From Phycisphaerales bacterium UBA1845 (GTDB lineage: Bacteria; Planctomycetota; Phycisphaerae; UBA1845): a stretch of 11,352 nucleotides of DNA. Of the stretch, positions 6,421 through 11,352 are shown in pieces (the stretch's first letter is position 1; each line of letters opens with the position of its first letter). The notes beneath the pieces are model-generated. The model searched no databases and was not told where the DNA came from. It saw only the letters and a list, made by a program, of their open reading frames with translations. The stretch is taken from NCBI GenBank assembly GCA_002338715.1, contig DDIR01000049.1, positions 11,861-23,212 of the forward strand, written 5' to 3'. The translations under genes were made by a program, and so were the position numbers.

Positions 6421-7164
6421 ATGTCGCAATCCACCCTGCGAATCATCCACGACGGTCCGCTCAGCGGTGCCGAGAACATGGCCCGCGACGAAGCGCTGCT
6501 GAATCGCGTCGGCCGGGGCGAGTCACCGCCCACGCTTCGCTTCTATCAGTGGGACCCGCCGACGATTTCGCTGGGTTATTTTCAAAAGTACGCCGACTAC
6601 GAAGCGTTGCCATCGCCAGCCGGCGACCTCGCGGTGGTCAGAAGGCAAACGGGCGGCGGGGCAATCCTGCACGATCAGGAATTGACGTATTCGATCACCG
6701 TCCCGCTGGATCATAGGCTGCTCGAAGGCGGTCCGAACAAACTCTACGAACGCGCCCACGACGCGATCATCAACGCGTTTGAAACAATGAACGTCAGCGC
6801 CAACCGCTGCGGAAAATCAGACGACAGCGGGGCGGCAAAAGGCCCGTTCTTCTGCTTCGAAAGAAGACACTGCCTCGATGTGTTGGTGGGAGGGGACAAG
6901 CTAGCCGGCAGCGCCCAAAGAAGAACAAAAGAAGCCGTCCTGCAACACGGCTCCATCATCCTGGCCAACCGCTACAAACAACAGACAACCGCCGACATCA
7001 ACACCGACGCAACAACCAACGACATCGCCCAGAAGATGATCGATCGATTCACAGCGTCGCAAAAAATCGACACGACCAAAGGCCAATGGACCCAGGACGA
7101 ATTGGCCGAGTCAACCGACCTGATCGAAAAACACAAAGTCGACAACTGGGTCAAGCGGCTGTAG
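6421..7164 (+). CDS. Lipoate/octanoate protein transferase family (LipM- or LplA-like)
   Basis: This is a 247-residue member of the BPL/LplA/LipB cofactor-transferase fold, which attaches octanoate or lipoate to lysines of lipoyl domains. RRQTGGGAILHD (74-85) matches the RRxTGGGAVxH acyl-binding motif. GGDKLAGSAQRR (157-168) carries the conserved lysine K160, and LQHGSI (174-179) is also typical. The protein lacks the C-terminal adenylation-associated domain of E. coli LplA (338 residues). It has a cysteine, C145 in FCF, at about the place of the LipM nucleophile. A GcvH octanoyltransferase of LipM type is therefore the favoured guess over a true ligase, but the ERRHC segment after it departs from the usual PSxYE wording, so this is not firm. 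The start 19 nt after gcvPB fits an operon; an upstream extension would overlap gcvPB. The last third is notably A- and C-rich on the plus strand. Its TAG stop lies within a repeat head. Confidence 0.87.
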   Translation: MSQSTLRIIHDGPLSGAENMARDEALLNRVGRGESPPTLRFYQWDPPTISLGYFQKYADYEALPSPAGDLAVVRRQTGGGAILHDQELTYSITVPLDHRLLEGGPNKLYERAHDAIINAFETMNVSANRCGKSDDSGAAKGPFFCFERRHCLDVLVGGDKLAGSAQRRTKEAVLQHGSIILANRYKQQTTADINTDATTNDIAQKMIDRFTASQKIDTTKGQWTQDELAESTDLIEKHKVDNWVKRL

Positions 7165-7183
7165 GTCGGGTCATCGACCCGAC
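7158..7183 (+). repeat. REP-like palindrome with GTAG head overlapping the transferase stop codon
   Basis: GTAG (7161-7164) contains the stop codon of the upstream gene. A perfect 8-bp hairpin follows, GTCGGGTC (7165-7172) and GACCCGAC (7176-7183) around ATC. A direct copy with 3 mismatches in 26 nt is at 7734-7759. Together they flank the 7197-7721 gene. Confidence 0.75.
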
Positions 7184-7196
7184 AACGAAAACGAAA

Positions 7197-7721
7197 ATGT
7201 CGCAACAAGAAGAACTTTACGTCAAGAAAAACCGACGCACCAAGTGGTTGTGCATGGCCGCGTTTTTTGCGTTGCCTATCACATGCATCGGTGCGGTTCG
7301 TCTTTGGGAAGAGGGCGGCAAGTCGTTGGACCGCTGGATTGATTCGTGGTTTCCTGGTCCCGGTAGGGCCGACTATTCATTTAACCTTACTGAGGACTAC
7401 GAGTTCGTTCGATTCGCATCGCATTCGCGGGCCATTTGTCGAGAAACCGACCGAGATTTGGGATTGGGGACCGTCATCGTCGGTGACGATGTGACGCAGT
7501 TGGGATGGAATGACCAATACATCGTCTGCTTTCAGGAACCAAGCGAACAATACAACAGGTCGACGGGTTGGTGGATCGTTGATACGCAATCACACTCGCG
7601 CAATGGTCCAATGAATTTAGAGGATTACGAAGCAATGCTTGGGCAACTCGGGATCAACGGAACGATTCAAGTTCATCCGGTTGAATCGTACGGCCGCGAT
7701 GGCGTTCTCGAAGGGCAATAG
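7197..7721 (+). CDS. Small single-pass membrane protein of unknown function
   Basis: This protein of 174 residues is not confidently recognised. A basic N-terminus (KKNRRTK, 10-16) precedes one hydrophobic segment (about 17-34), predicting an N-in anchor or uncleaved signal and an outside C-terminal domain. That domain has NLTEDYEFVRFASHS (about 62-76), VIVGDDVTQLGWNDQYIVC (about 93-111) and GWWIVDTQSHS (124-134). The pattern of a strand-rich 'state, then cannot-see, then IDT' domain vaguely recalls DUF3997-type small proteins, but this is a weak impression. The ATG at 7197 was chosen because the longer frame from 7086 overlaps the transferase gene and translates the repeat. The gene sits between two direct repeat copies and is convergent with the minus-strand gene ending at 7747. 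Confidence 0.75.
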   Translation: MSQQEELYVKKNRRTKWLCMAAFFALPITCIGAVRLWEEGGKSLDRWIDSWFPGPGRADYSFNLTEDYEFVRFASHSRAICRETDRDLGLGTVIVGDDVTQLGWNDQYIVCFQEPSEQYNRSTGWWIVDTQSHSRNGPMNLEDYEAMLGQLGINGTIQVHPVESYGRDGVLEGQ

Positions 7722-7733
7722 CTTCACGAATCA

Positions 7734-7759
7734 GCTGTAAGCCAGGTCATCGACCCGAC
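7734..7759 (+). repeat. Degenerate direct copy of the 7158-7183 palindrome
   Basis: This copy shares GCTGTA and AGGTC-ATC-GACCCGAC parts with the element at 7158, with three substitutions that weaken the left hairpin arm (GCCAGGTC instead of GTCGGGTC). The head is GTAA. It covers the last codons and the TGA stop (7749-7747) of the minus-strand gene, so the final residues QSGR of that protein are repeat-encoded. Confidence 0.65.
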
Positions 7760-8427
7760 TGATCGACTGCGAAGGATTTTGTAAGATACTTCAGGACAAT
7801 CTTCGGCTCCTCGGAATCGAAGTCAAATTCATCAGTGTCGGATTTCAATTCGGGCGTGACGCCATTAAGAAGAAGCAAACGTGACCGTCCCTTTGGCGTG
7901 GGAACATCGAAGATGTCTTGCGTGGTCTCAAGCCCCAAGTCTTTGAGTTCAGGATCTGCGTAGTTTCGTACTACTCGAATGCCGTCCAACGTTGATTTTC
8001 CAAGTATTCGGGTAATAGGGGACATGCTCTCGGTCCGCATGAAATCAGTGTCGGACATACTCTCCGCGTGTTCCTTCGCGGTCATTTCCATTTCCATGTC
8101 AAATACCATGATGGAAGTTTCGTCACCTGACATCGTCCAGCAGTTGTACGCGCCTTCAATTTGCTCGAATTCCCATTCAAAATATGCCGGATACTCAAAA
8201 CTGATTCCGGCATTGCTGAATCGCCTGGTCTCCGAAACCTCGATGCGTATCTTCGGGTCCTCAAATTTTCCCTTCAATACGATCACTTGATTGGGTTCTG
8301 TCCGGTGCGGTTTTCCGTCAACCGTAATGATCACTTCACGAGGCGGCTCCTGCTTCATGTCCACGTCCCGTGGCGGCATCAGGATGAGACCAAATGAAAG
8401 TGTTAAGATCGAAATCGAAGGGGTCAT
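7747..8427 (-). CDS. Putative exported protein of unknown function
   Basis: This is a 226-residue protein not assigned to a family. The N-terminus (MTPSISILTLSFGLILMPP) is a short hydrophobic stretch that may be a signal peptide, although no basic residue precedes it and no clear cleavage site follows. The rest is hydrophilic and acidic. ISFEYPAYFEWEFE (74-87) and SIMVFDMEM (about 105-113) look like the opening strands of a small mixed alpha/beta domain of the kind seen in exported 'FSYP' proteins; that comparison is only an impression. The ATG at 8427 is preceded by GAGG at 6 nt, which decides the start. The open frame to 8694 would overlap the upstream gene. It is the last of three minus-strand genes, 106 nt after the zinc-ribbon protein, and its end is encoded by a repeat copy. 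Confidence 0.78.
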   Translation of the reverse strand: MTPSISILTLSFGLILMPPRDVDMKQEPPREVIITVDGKPHRTEPNQVIVLKGKFEDPKIRIEVSETRRFSNAGISFEYPAYFEWEFEQIEGAYNCWTMSGDETSIMVFDMEMEMTAKEHAESMSDTDFMRTESMSPITRILGKSTLDGIRVVRNYADPELKDLGLETTQDIFDVPTPKGRSRLLLLNGVTPELKSDTDEFDFDSEEPKIVLKYLTKSFAVDQSGR

Positions 8428-8433
8428 GTCTTG

Positions 8434-8437
8434 CCTC
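8434..8437 (-). promoter_or_regulatory. Shine-Dalgarno fixing the start at 8427
   Basis: GAGG on the minus strand, 6 nt before the ATG at 8427. It argues against the longer frame that begins inside the neighbouring gene. Confidence 0.55.
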
Positions 8438-8533
8438 GCATAAGGTCCTTGGTTTGAAGATAACTGTTGCGGCGACCGAACAAGCCATTTGACTGGATGT
8501 CGCTTGAGACGCTTTCGCAATATCGCGGTTGAA

Positions 8534-10000
8534 TCACTGACTTGACGGCGTTGGTGTTGGCTTGGCAGCTTGGCCGACGATCGTAATCGGTACGTTGTCG
8601 AATTGGATTTCTCCGATCCAGATTTCGGTGACATCCACGGTTTGGCGGGCGACATCGACATCGCTTCGCAATAGAATTGAAACGGTATCTGCATTCAACA
8701 AGTCATCGACGAACTCCTGCTGGTCGTCAACGTCCGCATTGATAAGGGCAGCCAGATTTTCGTCGTTGGCTGCGCTTACCGTACCAATCTCGTGCTCGAA
8801 TCGTCCCGACTTGATGAACACTCGAAAGGCGAGACCCATGTGTAGGGCCGCTTTGCGCGGAAGATTCGGACCGCTAATAATGTTCTGGCCGTATTGAATA
8901 CCGCCAATTCCGCCGACTTCAATGATGCAGAACAAATGGTGTTGACGGCTTGCATTTTCTGCCAAGGTGATCTCTGCCTGAGTGATCGCAATGCAGTCGC
9001 GTATGGTCGCGCCCAACTCGGGGTCTGAAGATTTAATGATTGGATCAGCCGCATCGGACGGGAGAATTCTTACCTGTGCGCGGAACACGTCATCAGTTTC
9101 ATACAAGGCACTTTCGTCCTGTGGATTCACGTGTCGGCCCACAAACATTTTTCGGCGGGCTCTTATGACGACTTCGTGTAGCCCGGGGGGGGCGTTAACC
9201 GGAATATCACTATTCGACCACCCTGTGCCCCCATCACCTGCTCCTCGCAAACTGGCTCCCGAAAGGACTCCATCAGTTTCGAAGTGAACATCGCCGCCGA
9301 TCTCAATTCTCGCATCAAGCCAATACACTGAAACGGTCACGTTTGACGGCGCCTTGCTTCGATGTCTTATCACTATCGGCAATGCATCACCTTGCCGAAC
9401 TATTTCGCGCGTCTCAATGGTGAATGTAGCCATGTTCTTGAGGGTTGTGGTCGACTGCGCAGGCGACATTTCCTGCGCTACAAGTGGACCTCCGAGAAAG
9501 TCCATCCATTCTTTGATTAGTGGGTGCGGTGATTGCGATGATTGGATTTGGAGTCCTGCATCGATTGCATTGCCGGTTTGCCGAGAACTCAGGAAGCCTT
9601 TGTGGTAGCGGCGGACGAGTTCGTCCATGGCTGATTTATTGCCGCCTCCCGCGAGTGACGTAACCCATGATGTTGGCGTGTAGCGCAGCCAGTCGATCTT
9701 GATCTGCGCTACGATCACTACAAACCCCGTGCCCAAGAATAGAAACATGATCACGCCGATGGTAATTCGTGTCGACGAGCGTTGGCGGGATCCGTATTCG
9801 ATGGCGATGGGCTTTCCCAAGGCGTCTTGAACCGTCGCGCCGCACTCCGGACATTCGGTGGACTGCAATCCGGTCAGGTTGTAATCGCACTTGCGGCAAT
9901 GGGGCTCGTCGCCAACACGATGACCGCGAACAGCACGCCGGAGTGCGACGGCTGCAAACACGAGTATTACGAACGGAAGAATGATGAAAGCGTAATTCAT
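8534..10000 (-). CDS. Zinc-ribbon membrane protein with large outer domain, copy A
   Basis: This is a 488-residue protein of unknown function. It starts with a transmembrane segment (about 4-20), a basic stretch (RRAVRGHR), a four-cysteine zinc ribbon (C35, C38, C50, C53; CRKCDYNLTGL ... CPECG) and a second transmembrane segment (about 79-99). This predicts a cytoplasmic zinc ribbon held between two helices and about 390 residues on the outer side. The outer part has a helical section (SAMDELVRRYHKG, about 123-135), then strand-rich sequence with APPGLHEVVIRARR (about 265-278) and a conserved end block (EFVDDLLNADTVSILLRSD, about 430-448). It is plainly a paralogue of the product encoded upstream (10097-11352). 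The ATG at 10000 follows AGGGG at 5 nt. The ribbon style is frequent in planctomycete membrane proteins. No enzymatic motif was recognised. Confidence 0.85.
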   Translation of the reverse strand: MNYAFIILPFVILVFAAVALRRAVRGHRVGDEPHCRKCDYNLTGLQSTECPECGATVQDALGKPIAIEYGSRQRSSTRITIGVIMFLFLGTGFVVIVAQIKIDWLRYTPTSWVTSLAGGGNKSAMDELVRRYHKGFLSSRQTGNAIDAGLQIQSSQSPHPLIKEWMDFLGGPLVAQEMSPAQSTTTLKNMATFTIETREIVRQGDALPIVIRHRSKAPSNVTVSVYWLDARIEIGGDVHFETDGVLSGASLRGAGDGGTGWSNSDIPVNAPPGLHEVVIRARRKMFVGRHVNPQDESALYETDDVFRAQVRILPSDAADPIIKSSDPELGATIRDCIAITQAEITLAENASRQHHLFCIIEVGGIGGIQYGQNIISGPNLPRKAALHMGLAFRVFIKSGRFEHEIGTVSAANDENLAALINADVDDQQEFVDDLLNADTVSILLRSDVDVARQTVDVTEIWIGEIQFDNVPITIVGQAAKPTPTPSSQ

Positions 10001-10005
10001 GGATA

Positions 10006-10010
10006 CCCCT
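10006..10010 (-). promoter_or_regulatory. Shine-Dalgarno of zinc-ribbon copy A
   Basis: AGGGG on the minus strand with a 5-nt spacer to the ATG at 10000. It is the clearest ribosome site in the window. Confidence 0.6.
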
Positions 10011-10096
10011 GTGCAGGCAGTTGTGTGGGTTGTCCCATCGACCCAGTGCTAGGGGATTACTTTCAACGGGCACACGAACCTCATACGGTAGATAGC

Positions 10097-11352
10097 TCAT
10101 TGGACTGTCAGCGGCAAATCGTCAAACCGGAGTTCGCCTGTCCAGATGTTCGTTAGGTCGGGCGTTTGACGGGCGAGATCTATGTCGCCGCGCAGGATGA
10201 TCGTCACGGATTTCGCGTTCAGCAAATCGTCAATGAACTCATTCTCCGTGTCCAATGTCTCTCGGAGCATGGTCGCCAGCCGCCTACCTTTCACGCCTTT
10301 CACGGTTCCAATCTCCTGCTCAAACAGATTCGCCCTGACGATGGCGCGAAACGCAATATCCGTCGGCGGCACGACGGGCCGTGGCGATCCTGGCGGCGAG
10401 ACGCTGCTGCCGATGAAATTGATGTTGCAAACAAACTGACGGCCCGTTCCGCTTTGCGATGGGGCGACTATGGCGTTAGTGATTTCTGTACAAGCTCTAA
10501 TGGCTTCTCCCGTGGCCGGATCAGAAGTTGTTTGAATCGGATCATCCGCATCTGAATCCAGGATTGTCAACGGAGCGCGATAGACGTCGTCACGATCGAC
10601 ATCGCCTGGAGCGGTTCGTGCGTCGCCGGGAGGATTGATGAATGTCTTCCGGTGAACGGAGAGGATGATTTCATGCTCGCCCGGCGGTAGATCAATCGGC
10701 CCGAGATCTTGCCATAATTTCGAGCCGGTGCAGCCAATACCGGAGGACCCCCAATTCCAGTAACTTCCTTTTCCGTCGAAAATGACGGTTTCGCCAATTC
10801 GGATGCTGCAATCGAGAAGGAATGTCGTAATCCGGAGGTTTTCTGGACATCGGCTGTAGTCCTCCAGTGCGACCGCAAACTTATCGCCTTGGCGAATCAC
10901 TTGGCGCGGGATGAAAGTGAAATCCAACGCGTTCTTGAGGAATTGCGATTCCTGGGCAACGGTCATCTTTCCATCGGTCATCATCTTGCCAAGGAAATTC
11001 AGCCACTTCAAGAGCAAGGGTTGTGCTGAGGATGCGGCTTGTATGCGCAACCCTGCGTCGACTGCATTGCTGATTTGCTCGGTTGATAGCGAGTCGTTGT
11101 CATAGCGGCCGATCAACTCATCCAAAGCGTTCTGCTTCCCCTCTTCGGCGAGCGATGTGATCCAGAACGTCGGTGCATAGCGAATCCAGATGGTCTTGGC
11201 TTGCCCGAGGTTGAACACAAACACTGAGCCCACCAGAAAGAACAATAATACTCCGATGGTAATTCGCGTCGGCGAGCTTTTGCGGAATCCGTATACGATG
11301 GCGATGGGTTTGCCCAAAGCGTCCTGAACCGTCGCGCCGCACTCCGGACATT
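10097..11352 (-). CDS. Zinc-ribbon membrane protein with large outer domain, copy B, 5' end cut by window edge
   Basis: This is a paralogue of the protein encoded at 8534-10000. The first codons in the window read CPECGATVQDALGKPIA, the second half of the zinc ribbon, so the first transmembrane segment and the first cysteine pair lie beyond the edge. A TTG at 11317 could be mistaken for a start but is inside the ribbon region. A transmembrane segment (RITIGVLLFFLVGSVFVF) follows. The outer domain keeps the same order of blocks as copy A: IRYAPTFWITSLAEEG, AVDAGLRIQ, IRQGD, LPPGEHEIILSVHRKTF, and an end block EFIDDLLNAKSVTIILRGD followed by LARQTPDLTNIWTGEL. Function is unknown. It lies 96 nt upstream of copy A on the same strand, consistent with one transcript and tandem duplication. 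Confidence 0.83.
   Translation of the reverse strand, partial: CPECGATVQDALGKPIAIVYGFRKSSPTRITIGVLLFFLVGSVFVFNLGQAKTIWIRYAPTFWITSLAEEGKQNALDELIGRYDNDSLSTEQISNAVDAGLRIQAASSAQPLLLKWLNFLGKMMTDGKMTVAQESQFLKNALDFTFIPRQVIRQGDKFAVALEDYSRCPENLRITTFLLDCSIRIGETVIFDGKGSYWNWGSSGIGCTGSKLWQDLGPIDLPPGEHEIILSVHRKTFINPPGDARTAPGDVDRDDVYRAPLTILDSDADDPIQTTSDPATGEAIRACTEITNAIVAPSQSGTGRQFVCNINFIGSSVSPPGSPRPVVPPTDIAFRAIVRANLFEQEIGTVKGVKGRRLATMLRETLDTENEFIDDLLNAKSVTIILRGDIDLARQTPDLTNIWTGELRFDDLPLTVQ

Noticed and set aside
8428..8694. Longer N-terminus for the exported protein, starting inside zinc-ribbon copy A
   Set aside because: It would overlap the end of copy A by over 150 nt and hide the hydrophobic leader; GAGG at 6 nt favours 8427.
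10017..10051. Possible further repeat copy between the zinc-ribbon genes
   Set aside because: Only CATCGACCC is shared with the 7158 family; the head and left arm are not recognisable, so a chance match cannot be excluded.

Overview
The window looks like a chromosomal segment of a planctomycete, probably of the Phycisphaerae type. The basis is inference from style: moderately high GC, a membrane-anchored zinc ribbon with the 'CDYNLTGL...CPECG' signature common in that phylum, rhomboid and site-2 proteases with extra C-terminal tails, and many short GTAG-headed palindromes between genes. No tRNA, rRNA, CRISPR array, transposase or phage gene was seen. Both window edges cut through genes.

Layout. 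On the minus strand, 1-1779 holds dxr followed by rseP, which runs off the left edge; this is a common bacterial neighbourhood linking isoprenoid synthesis and envelope proteolysis. A 283-base divergent intergenic region follows, with a good sigma70-type promoter (TTGTCG, 17 nt, TATAAT) facing right. From 2063 to 7164 five plus-strand genes run together: a Nudix ADP-ribose pyrophosphatase, a rhomboid protease, a SpoIVFB-like M50 protease, gcvPB (glycine cleavage P-protein subunit 2) and a LipM/LplA-type lipoyl or octanoyl transferase. A small one-pass membrane protein of unknown function (7197-7721) ends that run. From 11352 back to 7747 the minus strand carries two tandem paralogous zinc-ribbon membrane proteins (the first truncated by the right edge) and a small exported protein, none of known function.

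How the genes may work together. Three intramembrane proteases lie within about 4.8 kb: RseP, rhomboid, and the second M50 protease. The rhomboid and the second M50 enzyme are unrelated in fold and catalysis but end in clearly similar tails of about 35 residues, which suggests a shared partner or localisation. gcvPB and the lipoyl/octanoyl transferase make a sensible pair, because glycine cleavage needs a lipoylated H protein; gcvH, gcvT and gcvPA are not in the window.

The most unusual non-coding content is a set of seven short REP-like palindromes, most with a GTAG-type head, in three sequence families. They sit in nearly every gap: singly, as head-outward inverted pairs (3609-3672 and 4842-4913, the latter with perfect 22-nt arms in the gcvPB leader), and as near-identical direct copies flanking the 7197-7721 gene and overlapping the stop codons of its neighbours.
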